From: Agromyces agglutinans
GTDB lineage: Bacteria > Actinomycetota > Actinomycetes > Actinomycetales > Microbacteriaceae
Assembly: GCF_009647605.1 (NCBI RefSeq)
Contig: NZ_WJIF01000004.1
Span: 196,435 to 260,434 of the forward strand
Length of the DNA: 64,000 bases
Reading direction: 5' to 3'
In this document: positions 41,260 through 51,688 of the stretch, piece by piece
How positions within the stretch are numbered: the stretch's first letter is position 1
How the letters are laid out: each line of letters starts with the position of its first letter
Notes under the pieces: generated by a model
The model's input: the letters and a program-made list of their open reading frames with translations, nothing else
Databases searched by the model: none
What the model was told of the DNA's origin: nothing
Program-made: the position numbers and the translations under genes

Positions 41260-42534
41260 TGGCCGGGCGGCCGACGAAAGACACCCCGTCGCGGATCGAT
41301 CCGCGCACCGGTCGGCCGCTGCCCGAGGGTATCCCCTGGCGTACCGATAGACAGCGGTATCAGGTCCGCGTTGTTGGCCCGAGCGTTGACGGGGGAGCGG
41401 CCGAGCGCTCGCGCATGTTCCTGACGCTCGCCGAGGCCAAGCGCGAGCTCGCGAAGATGGTCGCCGGTCGCAACCCGAATGGCTCGATGACCCTCGAACA
41501 GTGGCACGAGAAGTACTGGCCGGCGATCGAGTCATCCGTTCGCCCGGCGACCGCTCGCGGCTACGGCGTGGCCTGGCGTCTGCGCGTGAAGCCGAGCCTC
41601 GGCCGGCAGCGGCTCGAGGACATCACGTCGCCGATGATCGAGTCGGCCATGGTCGCCTGGTCGGCCGGAGCATCCGCGAAGAACGACGCGCTCGCCGTGC
41701 TGTCCCGTCTGCTCGATGGCGCGCGGCGCTCGCGGTTCATCGACTACAACCCGGCTCGCGAGGTGAAGCGACCGAGCATGCGCGAATCGGTCTCGCCGAT
41801 CTCGCGGGCACTCACGCTCGAGCAGGTCCGCACCCTCCTCGAGCTCGTACCCGAGGGCGCCTATCGCAACTACGTCGCCGCGCTCGTCTACACCGGCATG
41901 CGGGCGGGCGGGCGAAGCGACGGCGCTGCGCGTCGGCGACGTCGACTTCGAACGCGGCATCATCCGGGTCAGTCGGTCGCTGAGCCCGGGGCAGCGCGGC
42001 GAACTGATCGAGCAGTCGCCGAAGAGCCACAAGTCGCGCGAGGTTCCGCTGATCGACGCGCTGCGCCCGTACGCCGAGCGGGCCGCGCGCGGCAAGCAGC
42101 CGAGCGATCTGCTCTTTTCTGGGCCCGACGGCGGACGCCTCACGAACCACAACGCTCGCCGCGGGGTCGACTGGGAGGCGCTGCGAAAGGCGATCGGCCG
42201 GCCCGACTTGCGCGTCCACGACCTCAGACACACGTTCGCGACGATCCTGTTCGATGCCGGCGCCAGCGCTCCCGACGTGCAGGCGACGCTCGGCCACTCG
42301 AGCCTGCAGGTCACCGAGCGGTACTCACGCGCTCGCGAAGGCGTTGCGCTCCGGGCCGGTGCCGCTCTCGATCAGATGCTCGGCGAGGCGGACACGGGGA
42401 AGGCCGGCGACGCGTCGGCGCCGAAGAGCTCGAAGCGCAAGACCGCCGAAATGGCCCGCCGGGCGACCCGTGCCGACCTTAATGGCCCAACAATGGCCCG
42501 CCCTCAGAGCAGGCCCGACACGATCGCCCGCTGA
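41259..42534 (+). pseudogene. Tyrosine recombinase integrase, frameshifted by an extra GGGC unit
   Basis: The frame encodes the SAM-like N-terminal domain (MTLEQWHEKYWPAIESSVRPA) and the start of the catalytic domain up to AALVYTGMRAG. There it breaks at three tandem GGGC units (41902-41913). With two units the frame would read MRAGEATALRVGDVDFERG and continue to the HDLRHTF box, the LGHSS string and the catalytic tyrosine in VTERYSRA, about 423 residues in total. The broken product would lack the H-x-x-R and Tyr residues, so it cannot recombine. It could be a sequencing error, a recent mutation, or phase variation. It ends by the tRNA att site as expected. Confidence 0.85.
42479..42500. repeat. 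Right pair of 11-bp repeats, probable integrase arm sites
   Basis: TTAATGGCCCA and ACAATGGCCCG in tandem, in the same direction as the left pair and differing from TTAATGGCACA by one and four bases. They lie about 95 bp inside the right core, within the last codons of the integrase gene. Confidence 0.5.
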
Positions 42535-42540
42535 AACAAG

Positions 42541-42566
42541 AAAACCCCCGGTTACCCGGGGGTTTT
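42541..42566. terminator. Bidirectional terminator between integrase and tRNA-Phe
   Basis: AAAACCCCCGG-TTA-CCCGGGGGTTTT: a strong GC stem with A and T runs on both sides, serving the rightward integrase transcript and the leftward tRNA transcript. Confidence 0.88.
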
Positions 42567-42568
42567 GA

Positions 42569-42644
42569 TGGTGGCTCCGACCGGCATCGATCCGGTGACC
42601 TTTCGATTTTCAGTCGAACGCTCTACCAACTGAGCTACAGAGCC
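42569..42644 (-). tRNA. tRNA-Phe (GAA), integration target
   Basis: 76 nt including an encoded CCA. Reading leftward: GGCTCTGTAGCTCAGTTGGT for the acceptor and D arm, anticodon loop CTGAAAA (anticodon GAA), and a T arm with GATCGATGC. The 7-bp acceptor stem closes with one G-T pair. The 3' part is duplicated at 27438-27478, showing element insertion here. Confidence 0.95.
42573..42614. repeat. Right attachment site within tRNA-Phe
   Basis: The 42-bp partner of 27438-27478, with the 19-bp identical core at 42596-42614 covering the anticodon loop and flanking stem. Confidence 0.88.
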
Positions 42645-42686
42645 TCGTGGCATCCGTGTGGAACGACTGCCGCGATATAAGGAGAA

Positions 42687-42708
42687 AGCCCCTTCTTGCG
42701 AAAGGGCT
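42687..42708 (-). terminator. Terminator after tRNA-Asp
   Basis: On the minus strand a 9-bp stem (AGCCCTTTC with GAAGGGGCT) closes a GCAA tetraloop, followed by TTTCTCCTT. Confidence 0.8.
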
Positions 42709-42719
42709 GTCGCCTTGAG

Positions 42720-42793
42720 CGACCCTGACGGGACTTGAACCCGCGACCTCCGCCGTGACAGGGCGGCACGCTAACCAACTGCGCTACAGGGCC
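42720..42793 (-). tRNA. tRNA-Asp (GTC)
   Basis: 74 nt, no encoded CCA. Acceptor stem GGCCCTG with CAGGGTC, D arm GCGCAGTTGGTTAGCG, anticodon loop CTGTCAC (anticodon GTC), T loop TTCAAGT, discriminator G. Confidence 0.95.
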
Positions 42794-42824
42794 ATGCTTG
42801 TGAAATTATACCCGCCGTTAGGCG

Positions 42825-42897
42825 TGACCCCAACGGGATTCGAACCCGTGCTGCCGCCGTGAAAGGGCGGTGTCCTAGGCCGCTAAACGATGGGGCC
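42825..42897 (-). tRNA. tRNA-Glu (TTC)
   Basis: 73 nt, no encoded CCA. Acceptor stem GGCCCCA with TGGGGTC, anticodon loop CTTTCAC (anticodon TTC), T loop TTCGAAT. It is first in a leftward Glu-Asp-Phe tRNA cluster. Confidence 0.95.
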
Positions 42898-43178
42898 GGA
42901 GGTTTGTGTCTGGCACAACCACCGAGAGGAAAGCATACGCGAGGCTCGAGAAGATTCCAAAACGAGGCCGCGAGGGGCTGCGAGCCGGGCGCGTCGCCCG
43001 TCGCGGCACGCGGAATAGAGGCCGCGAACCGGCGCCGAACCACCCGACGCGGCATCCCGCCCCGTTCCCGCCACGCGGAGCCGGAATCCCGGAATCCCCG
43101 CGCGGCCGTGCCTAGGGTGACTCTGACCGCCTGCTTGCATACGGCGCGGGGAGCCCGACCCTGCGTGGACGGGGAACC

Positions 43179-44492
43179 ATGGACCGAACCACTGCACACC
43201 GGCCCGATACGACGCGCCGACGAGGACAGAACGCGCGTCGCACGACCCTGCGCCGCACCCTCTCGGGCCTCACCGCGATCGCCCTCGCGATCACCCTGCC
43301 GCTCGCGCCGGGCGCACCGGCGTCACCGGCATCCGCGGCGACCTACCCGTCATGGGACGAACTGCAGGCCGCCAAGGCGAACACGGCAGCGGGCGCGGCG
43401 GCGGTGCAGCAGATCATCGGACTGATCGCGGAGCTCGAGGCGAATGTCGAGGCCACCCGTGCCGAGGCCGAGCGTCGCATGGTCGCGATGCTCGAGGCTC
43501 AAGACCGCTACGACGACGCGGTGCGGCGCGCCGACGAGATCCAGGCGCAGGCGGATGCCTCGGCCGCCGAGGCCGACACCGCGAAGCGCAACGCCGGGCA
43601 GGTCGCGGCGCAGCTGTTCCGCACGGGATCGAGCGATCTCGGCGTGAACCTCATGTTCGACTCGGGCGACGCGGCGACGACCGACGCGCTGCTGGCCAAG
43701 CTCGGCAGCATGGACAAGATGGTCGAGCGCACGTCGGCGGTCTACGAGCGGGCGCAGGAGCAGGCGAACACCGCGCGGTCGCTCGGCGACCAGGCGAAGG
43801 TCGCGCAGGGCGAGCGCGAACGGCTGCGCATCGCGGCCGAGGAAGCGCTCGTCGCAGCGCAAGAGGCGCAGGCGGCCGCCGAGGCCGCGCTCGCCGAGTC
43901 GCAGGCGAAGAAGCTCGAGCTCGAGGCGCAACTCGCGTTCCTCCGCGACGTCGAGGCGAAGACCACGGCCGCGTACGAGGAGGGCGAGCGCATCCGCAAG
44001 GAGGAGGAGCGCAAGCGCCGTGAGGCGCTCGAGGCGGCCCTGCGCGCAGGTGCCGCCGGTACGGTCTCGAGCTCGGGCTGGGCAAGGCCCGCATCCGGCG
44101 GAATCACCAGCGGCTACGGCCCCCGCAGCTCGCTGTGCGGCGGCGGTTACTGCTCGGGCTCGTTCCACTACGCCTACGACCTCGGCACCGGATGCGACGC
44201 GCCCATCTACGCGGCCAACGCCGGGGTCGTCACGATCGCCGGCTGGAGCGGCAGCTACGGCAACTACGTCAAGATCAACCACGGCGGCGACATCTCGACC
44301 GGCTACGCGCACATCCGCGACGGCGGCACGCTCGTCGGCGGCGGCCAGTGGGTCGAGGCCGGCCAGTTGATCGCACGCAGCGGCACGACGGGTGCGTCGA
44401 CCGGATGCCACCTCCACTTCGAGGTCTGGCACGGCGGCGCCCGCATCAACCCGGGCCCGTTCATGGCCGATCGGGGCGTGGGCCTTGGCTGA
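43179..44492 (+). CDS. Secreted coiled-coil M23 peptidase (murein hydrolase)
   Basis: 437 residues. A signal peptide follows a long basic start (helix near residues 27-45, cleavage near PASAATYPSW). A coiled-coil domain of the PcsB/EnvC type covers about 55-300 (long AEAxxAxxR heptads, with the LGVNLMFDSGDAATTDALL block). The C-terminal LytM/M23 domain has the zinc ligands HYAYDLGTG (H-x3-D) and CHLHFEVWHGG (H-x-H). It would cut peptidoglycan cross-links during growth or division, probably autoinhibited by the coiled coil. A paralogous NlpC/P60 gene follows directly. Confidence 0.92.
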   Translation: MDRTTAHRPDTTRRRGQNARRTTLRRTLSGLTAIALAITLPLAPGAPASPASAATYPSWDELQAAKANTAAGAAAVQQIIGLIAELEANVEATRAEAERRMVAMLEAQDRYDDAVRRADEIQAQADASAAEADTAKRNAGQVAAQLFRTGSSDLGVNLMFDSGDAATTDALLAKLGSMDKMVERTSAVYERAQEQANTARSLGDQAKVAQGERERLRIAAEEALVAAQEAQAAAEAALAESQAKKLELEAQLAFLRDVEAKTTAAYEEGERIRKEEERKRREALEAALRAGAAGTVSSSGWARPASGGITSGYGPRSSLCGGGYCSGSFHYAYDLGTGCDAPIYAANAGVVTIAGWSGSYGNYVKINHGGDISTGYAHIRDGGTLVGGGQWVEAGQLIARSGTTGASTGCHLHFEVWHGGARINPGPFMADRGVGLG

Positions 44493-45786
44493 GCACCGCA
44501 CGCGCCCGATCTCGCGGGTGAAGCCGGCGACCGTCTTCTCGGCCGTCGCGATCGGCGCGGTCACCGCCTCGGCGGTCGCCGCCGGCGGACCCGCCCAGGC
44601 GGCGCCCGACTACCCGTCGTGGGCCGACATCGAGCAGGCCAAACAGAACGAGCAGACCAAGCAGGCCGAGATCAACCGGCTCGGCGAACTGCTTGCCGGC
44701 CTGCGAACCGCAGCGGATGCCGCGATCCAGGCGTCAATGGTCGCCGACGAGGCGTACCGCAACACCGTCGTGAAACGGGATGCCGCAGCCGAGCGCGAAC
44801 GCACGCTCGGGGCCGAGGCGGACGCGGCCGAGGCGGTCGCCGAGATCTCGCGCATGCGGGCCGGGCTGCTCGCGGCGCACCTCGCGAAGACCGCGGGCGG
44901 CGACCTGTCGTCCGAGCTCGCGTTCTCGGGCGACCCCGACGGACTGCTCGACCAGCTCGGCATGGCCTCGCAGCTCGGGCAGCGCTCGCAGACCGTGTAC
45001 GAGCAGGCGCTCGCCGACCGCAACAGCGCGGCATCGCTGCGCGACCAGGCCTCGACGGCCGCCGCCGAGCGCGAGCGGCTCGCGCTGCGCGCCGAGCAGC
45101 AGGCGGTCGAGGCTCGCGAGGCCGCTGATGCCGCGAACGCCGCCGTCGCCGAAGCCGAGCAGCGCTCGGGCGAGCTCTACGCCCAGCTCGCGGTGCTCAA
45201 GGACACGACGGCGGAACTCGAGCGCGAACGCGCCGAGGGCGTCGAGCAGGAGCGCGCCGCAGCGGCGGCAGCGGCGGCCGCGGCCGCGGCGGCAGCCGCG
45301 GAGCAGGCCGCGAACCGGCCGCCGCCGCCCGCGCCGGGCGGTTCCGGTGGTGGCGGCGGGGGAACCCCGGGCGGGTCATCCGGCGGCGGGGGATCGGTGC
45401 CCGGACCGCCGAACGCCAGCGCCGTCGAGACGGCGATCTGGTTCGCGAGCCAGCAGCTCGGCGAGCCGTACGTGCTGGGCGGCGCAGGGCCGAACGTCTG
45501 GGACTGCTCGGGCCTCACGAAGGTCTCGTACGCCCAGGCCGGCATCTCGATCGGCACGCACTCGGCGACCAACCAGTACCGCACCCTCGCGGGGCAGGGC
45601 AAGGCGGTGCCGCTCTCGCAGATCCAACGCGGCGACCTGCTGTTCTGGGGCGGCGGTGGCGACTACTACCACGTCGCGATCTACCTCGGCGGCGGACGCA
45701 TCCTCGAGGCGCCGCGTGAAGGTGTGCCGGTGCGCGAGTACTTCATCTGGGGCTCGCCCGCCGCGGCGGCTCGCCCCGCGGGCTGA
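44485..45786 (+). CDS. Secreted coiled-coil NlpC/P60 endopeptidase
   Basis: 433 residues if the TTG at 44485, overlapping the previous stop, is used; GTG at 44518 is an alternative giving a shorter signal peptide (hydrophobic core AVAIGAVTASAVAAG). After cleavage near QAAPDYPSWA comes a coiled coil homologous to that of the upstream M23 protein (both begin YPSWxx-x-AK). Then follow a poly-Ala and Pro/Gly linker and the C40 domain with WDCSGLTKVSY (catalytic Cys), YYHVAIYLGGG (His) and a downstream polar residue. It cleaves within stem peptides of peptidoglycan. Confidence 0.9.
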   Translation: MAEHRTRPISRVKPATVFSAVAIGAVTASAVAAGGPAQAAPDYPSWADIEQAKQNEQTKQAEINRLGELLAGLRTAADAAIQASMVADEAYRNTVVKRDAAAERERTLGAEADAAEAVAEISRMRAGLLAAHLAKTAGGDLSSELAFSGDPDGLLDQLGMASQLGQRSQTVYEQALADRNSAASLRDQASTAAAERERLALRAEQQAVEAREAADAANAAVAEAEQRSGELYAQLAVLKDTTAELERERAEGVEQERAAAAAAAAAAAAAAAEQAANRPPPPAPGGSGGGGGGTPGGSSGGGGSVPGPPNASAVETAIWFASQQLGEPYVLGGAGPNVWDCSGLTKVSYAQAGISIGTHSATNQYRTLAGQGKAVPLSQIQRGDLLFWGGGGDYYHVAIYLGGGRILEAPREGVPVREYFIWGSPAAAARPAG

Positions 45787-45803
45787 GCGAGCCGCAACGC
45801 GAA

Positions 45804-45835
45804 CGAGCGGATGCCCCGTCCGGGACATCCGCTCG
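45804..45835. terminator. Bidirectional hairpin between the NlpC/P60 and pyrophosphatase genes
   Basis: A 10-bp outer stem CGAGCGGATG/CATCCGCTCG with an inner CCCG/CGGG stem, placed between two convergent genes. Confidence 0.75.
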
Positions 45836-45861
45836 TCGCAAGCGTTTCGGCGTAGCGCCGA

Positions 45862-46347
45862 TCAGTGACCCGGGTAGGCCTCGATCGCCTTCTGGATCAG
45901 CGCGTCGGCCTCGGCGGCGTTCGCCCAGCCCTCGGTCTTGACCCACTTGCCGGGCTCGAGGTCCTTGTAGTGCTCGAAGAAGTGCTCGATCTCCTTGCGC
46001 GTGAACTCGGGGATCGAGTCGACGTCCTGGATGTGGTCCCAGCGCGGGTCGCCCGCGGGCACCGCGATGACCTTCGCGTCGCCGCCGCCGTCGTCGGTCA
46101 TGTGGAACACGCCGACGGGCCGAACCTTGACGCCGACGCCCGGGAACAGCGGGTACTCGAGCAGCACGAGCACGTCCAGCGGGTCGCCGTCGTCGCCCAG
46201 CGTATTCTCGAAGAACCCGTAGTCGGTCGGGTAGACGAAGCCGGTGTAGAGCACGCGGTCGAGGAACACCCGGCCCGTCTCGTGGTCGACCTCGTACTTG
46301 TTGCGGCTCCCCTTCGGGATCTCGATGACGGCGTTGTACTCGCCCAT
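45862..46347 (-). CDS. ppa: Inorganic pyrophosphatase, family I
   Basis: 161 residues, typical of the hexameric bacterial family I enzyme. [16 protein letters not shown] at the N-terminus, [20 protein letters not shown] (the D-x-D-P-x-D metal site) and [20 protein letters not shown] are all intact. It hydrolyses pyrophosphate to drive biosynthesis. AGGAG precedes the ATG. It is divergent from tilS. Confidence 0.97.
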   Translation of the reverse strand: MGEYNAVIEIPKGSRNKYEVDHETGRVFLDRVLYTGFVYPTDYGFFENTLGDDGDPLDVLVLLEYPLFPGVGVKVRPVGVFHMTDDGGGDAKVIAVPAGDPRWDHIQDVDSIPEFTRKEIEHFFEHYKDLEPGKWVKTEGWANAAEADALIQKAIEAYPGH

Positions 46348-46421
46348 GTGGCACTCCTGTCAGCTGAAGTCTCGCCGGCCGCCCCGGTCAGGGCGCGCGA
46401 ACGGCGGAATAAGGTTACTTG

Positions 46422-47483
46422 ATGCCCTCAGACGAGCCCTCCGAACCGCGAGTGGATGCCTCGGGCGCCCGCCGCCCGCGCCTCACGCCGCCGATCGCCG
46501 ACGTGCGCCGGGCCGTGCGCGGCGCCCTCGCCGAGGGGTTCGCCGACGACACGCTCGTGCTCGTCGCGCTGTCGGGCGGCGCCGACTCGCTCGCGCTCGC
46601 CGCGGCGACCGCGTTCGAGGCTCCGCGCGCAGGCCTTCGTGCGGGCGCCGTGATCGTCGACCACGGGCTGCAGGATGCCTCGGACGAGGTCGCCGCGCGA
46701 GCGGCGGGGCAGGCGCGGGCGCTCGGCCTCGATCCCGTGCTCGTGCGCCGGGTCGTGGTCGATGGGGAGGGCGGGCCCGAGGCATCCGCTCGCTCGGCCC
46801 GCTACGCGGCACTCGACGCGGCCGCCGCCGAGACGGGGGCCGCCGCCGTGCTGCTCGGCCACACGCTCGACGACCAGGCCGAGACGGTGCTGCTCGGGCT
46901 CGCGCGCGGATCGGGCGGCGGCAGCCTCTCGGGCATGGCGGCGCGCACGGGCAGGTACCTGCGGCCGCTGCTCGGCATCCGCAGGGCGACGACCCGGCAG
47001 GCCTGCCTCGACGCCGGGCTCGAACCGTGGGACGACCCCCACAACGCGGATGCCTCCTATGCCAGGGTCCGCGTGCGCGACCACGTGCTGCCCGTGCTCG
47101 AGGCCGAGCTCGGCCCCGGCATCGCCGAGGCGCTCGCGCGCACCGCCGAACAGCTGCGCGAAGACGAGCAGGCGTTCGACGCCCAGATCGAGGAGTTCAT
47201 CGAGGAGGTCTGCGAGCCCGCGGAGGCCGGCATCGCGATCTCCACCGGATGGCTCGCCGCGAACCCGGCGGCGCTACGGCAACGGGTCATCCGCCATGTG
47301 GTCGCGAGCGAGTTCGGGGTGTCGCTGAGCCGCGTGCAGACGCTCGAGGTCGCGCGGCTCGTCACCGACTGGCACGGGCAGGGCCCCGTCGACCTGCCCG
47401 CGGGTGTGCGCGCGACGCGCGCCGGGCGGCACCTCGTGTTCTCGACGACGGGTTCGACCGAGGTGCTCCCGCACGACCACTGA
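46422..47483 (+). CDS. tilS: tRNA(Ile)-lysidine synthase
   Basis: 353 residues. The PP-loop ALSGGADSLALA binds ATP; VIVDHGLQD and GHTLDDQAETVLLGLARGSG are family landmarks. The enzyme converts the wobble cytidine of tRNA-Ile (CAU) to lysidine so it reads AUA. A TAAGGT -10 box ends 6 bases before the ATG, so the mRNA may be leaderless. It has the short form without a long C-terminal domain, usual in actinobacteria. hpt follows. Confidence 0.95.
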   Translation: MPSDEPSEPRVDASGARRPRLTPPIADVRRAVRGALAEGFADDTLVLVALSGGADSLALAAATAFEAPRAGLRAGAVIVDHGLQDASDEVAARAAGQARALGLDPVLVRRVVVDGEGGPEASARSARYAALDAAAAETGAAAVLLGHTLDDQAETVLLGLARGSGGGSLSGMAARTGRYLRPLLGIRRATTRQACLDAGLEPWDDPHNADASYARVRVRDHVLPVLEAELGPGIAEALARTAEQLREDEQAFDAQIEEFIEEVCEPAEAGIAISTGWLAANPAALRQRVIRHVVASEFGVSLSRVQTLEVARLVTDWHGQGPVDLPAGVRATRAGRHLVFSTTGSTEVLPHDH

Positions 47484-47549
47484 CCACACCCGGCGGCGCC
47501 GCTCGCGTAGGCTCGTGGCATCCGTTCGCCGAGCACGACAGGAGCACCC

Positions 47550-48101
47550 ATGTACGCGCGCGAGATCGAGGCCGACCTGACCGAGGTCCTCGTCACCGAG
47601 GCCGAGATCCACGCGAAGCTCGCCGAGCTCGCCCGACGCATCGAGGCCGACTACGACGGCCGCGACCTGCTGCTCGTCGGTGTGCTGAAGGGCGCGGTCA
47701 TGGTGATGGCCGACCTCGCGCGCGAGCTGCGCAACCACATCAACATGGACTGGATGGCGGTGTCCAGCTACGGCGCCGGCACGAAGTCGTCGGGCGTCGT
47801 CAAGATCCTGAAGGACCTCGACACCGACCTCACGGGCCGCGACGTGCTCATCGCGGAGGACATCATCGACTCGGGCCTCACCCTGTCGTGGCTGCGTGAG
47901 AACCTCGAGTCGCGCGGCGCCGCGTCGGTCGAGATCTGCGCGCTGTTCCGCAAGCCCGACGCCGCCAAGGTCGAGGTCGACGTCAAGTACGTCGGATTCG
48001 ACATCCCGAACCAGTTCGTCGTCGGCTACGGCCTCGACTTCGCCGAGCGGTACCGCAACCTCCGCGACGTCGCGATCCTCGCGCCGCACGTCTACAGCTG
48101 A
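47550..48101 (+). CDS. hpt: Hypoxanthine phosphoribosyltransferase
   Basis: 183 residues. The PRPP-binding signature VLIAEDIIDSGLTL and the VGVLKGAVMVMADL and VKYVGFDIPNQFVVGYGLDF blocks are all present. It makes IMP/GMP from hypoxanthine/guanine in purine salvage. AGGAG precedes the start. The tilS-hpt-ftsH order is conserved in many Gram-positive bacteria. TAGGCT at 47508-47513 may be its -10 box. Confidence 0.97.
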   Translation: MYAREIEADLTEVLVTEAEIHAKLAELARRIEADYDGRDLLLVGVLKGAVMVMADLARELRNHINMDWMAVSSYGAGTKSSGVVKILKDLDTDLTGRDVLIAEDIIDSGLTLSWLRENLESRGAASVEICALFRKPDAAKVEVDVKYVGFDIPNQFVVGYGLDFAERYRNLRDVAILAPHVYS

Positions 48102-48200
48102 ACCGCCGGCGCCGGGCGCGCGCTGCGCTCCGGCTGGGCGTGCCGCCCACAGCGAACATCTAGACGACGCTCAGCAGCGCGACGGTAGCCTTGCAGGACC

Positions 48201-50219
<2,019 letters not shown>

Positions 50220-50250
50220 AACCACCCGAACCCACCCCACGGAGGGCTGC

Positions 50251-50877
50251 ATGGTCGAGGTCGACGCTGCACGCATCGAGCGGGCGGTGCGCGAGATCCT
50301 GCTGGCGATCGGTGAAGACCCCGAGCGCCCAGGGCTCGCGCGCACGCCCCAGCGCGTGGCCGAGGCGTACGCCGACTTCTTCGGCGGGCTGGCGGTCGAC
50401 CCGCTCAGCCACCTGGGCGATCCGGTCGCGGTCGAGTCGGCGCTGCGCCGTGCGGGGGGAGGCGCCGAGCGAGACCTGCCGGCGACGGGCGACGCCGTGG
50501 TGCTTCGCGACCTGTCCTTCCGCTCGGTGTGCGAGCACCACCTGCTGCCCTTCGTCGGCACCGCGCACATCGCGTACCTGCCGGGCGACCACGTCGTCGG
50601 CCTCGGCCGCATCCCCGCGGTCGTCGACACCCTCGCGCGACGCCCGCAGCTGCAGGAGCGCCTGACTGAAGAGATCGCCGACACGCTCGTGGCGGGCCTC
50701 GAGCCGCGCGGCGTGCTCGTGGTGCTCGACGCGCAGCACCGCTGCGTCACGACGCGCGGCGCGCGCCAGGAGCGCAGCTCGACCATCACGATCGCGAGTC
50801 GCGGCGAGCTCGCCGAGCCCGCGGCCCGGGCCGAGATCATCGCGCTGATCGGCATGCCGGGCGGCGAGGATGCCTGA
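50251..50877 (+). CDS. folE: GTP cyclohydrolase I
   Basis: 208 residues with GGAGG before the ATG. EDPERPGLARTPQRVAEAY, RSVCEHHLLPFVGTAHIAYLP (zinc ligands Cys/His) and the late QHRCVTTRGARQ string are diagnostic. It converts GTP to dihydroneopterin triphosphate, the first folate step. It overlaps folP by 8 bp. Confidence 0.97.
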   Translation: MVEVDAARIERAVREILLAIGEDPERPGLARTPQRVAEAYADFFGGLAVDPLSHLGDPVAVESALRRAGGGAERDLPATGDAVVLRDLSFRSVCEHHLLPFVGTAHIAYLPGDHVVGLGRIPAVVDTLARRPQLQERLTEEIADTLVAGLEPRGVLVVLDAQHRCVTTRGARQERSSTITIASRGELAEPAARAEIIALIGMPGGEDA

Positions 50878-51688
50878 GCCGGTGCTCCCGCTCGTCATGG
50901 GCGTCGTCAACGTGACACCCGATTCGTTCAGCGACGGCGGCCGCTGGTTCGACGCCGACGCGGCGATCGCCCACGGGCTCGACCTCGTCGCGCAGGGTGC
51001 CGACATCGTCGACGTCGGCGGCGAGTCGACGCGTCCGGGTGCGGCCCGGGTCGAGCCGGCTGAAGAGCTGCGGCGCGTCGTGCCCGTGATCCGCGAACTC
51101 GCGGGTCGGGGCATCCGGGTGAGCGTCGACACGATGCACGCGGCGACCGCAGCGGCCGCGGTCGAGGCCGGGGCCGAGATCATCAACGACGTGTCGGCCG
51201 GGCTCGCCGACGAGGCGATGGCGGCGATCGCCGCCGAGACCGGCGCCCGGTACGTCGCGATGCACTGGCGCGGCCACCTCGACGTCGACGACAGCCAGGC
51301 CGAGTACGCGGATGTCGCGCACGAGGTGCGCGACGAGCTCGCGGCGCGGGTCGACGCGCTCGTGGCCGCCGGCATCGCGCCCGACCGGCTGATCCTCGAT
51401 CCCGGGTTGGGCTTCTCGAAGCGCGCGGCGCACAACTGGGAGATGCTGGCGCGGCTGGGCGAACTGCAGGCGCTCGGCTTCCCGGTGCTCGTCGGCGCGT
51501 CGCGCAAGCGGTTCCTCGGGGCCCTGCTGCCCGAGGGCGCGCCGGTCGAGGAGCGCGACCTGCCGACGGCCGTCATCAGCGCCCTGTCGGCCGAGGCCGG
51601 CGCGTGGGCCGTTCGCGTGCACGACGTGACCGCGACCCGGCGTGCGCTCGACGTGGTGGGTGCATGGCAGAGTGGACGACGTGGCTGA
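50870..51688 (+). CDS. folP: Dihydropteroate synthase
   Basis: 272 residues. The N-terminal signature MGVVNVTPDSFSDGGRW, then DIVDVGGESTRPGA, IINDVSAG and DPGLGFSK cover both substrate sites of the TIM barrel. It joins p-aminobenzoate to dihydropterin pyrophosphate and is the sulfonamide target. It overlaps both folE and folB, so folE-folP-folB-folK are co-translated. Confidence 0.97.
   Translation: MPEPVLPLVMGVVNVTPDSFSDGGRWFDADAAIAHGLDLVAQGADIVDVGGESTRPGAARVEPAEELRRVVPVIRELAGRGIRVSVDTMHAATAAAAVEAGAEIINDVSAGLADEAMAAIAAETGARYVAMHWRGHLDVDDSQAEYADVAHEVRDELAARVDALVAAGIAPDRLILDPGLGFSKRAAHNWEMLARLGELQALGFPVLVGASRKRFLGALLPEGAPVEERDLPTAVISALSAEAGAWAVRVHDVTATRRALDVVGAWQSGRRG

Larger units (their letters stand above)
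27438..42614. mobile_element. Integrative mobilizable element in tRNA-Phe, about 15.2 kb
   Basis: The element lies between two direct repeats of the tRNA-Phe 3' part. At the tRNA end it has a tyrosine integrase gene (frameshifted) and an excisionase-like gene, then an HTH-type regulator, and further left a MobF relaxase. No conjugation-pore ATPases, coupling protein or phage structural genes are present, so it would depend on a helper for transfer. Cargo includes two large putative nucleases, DUF1643, DUF6338 and several unknown proteins. The cargo is visibly less GC-rich than the flanks, which supports horizontal origin. The tRNA remains intact because the element carries a replacement 3' end. 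Confidence 0.88.

Noticed and set aside
33217..42534. A self-transmissible conjugative element
   Set aside because: No coupling protein, VirB4-type ATPase or other pore gene is present in the 15 kb.
42898..43178. Possible cyclic-di-AMP (ydaO-type) riboswitch before the M23 peptidase gene
   Set aside because: The genomic context is suggestive and GGGGAGCC/GGGGAACC strings occur, but I could not fold the required conserved core; a covariance search would be needed.
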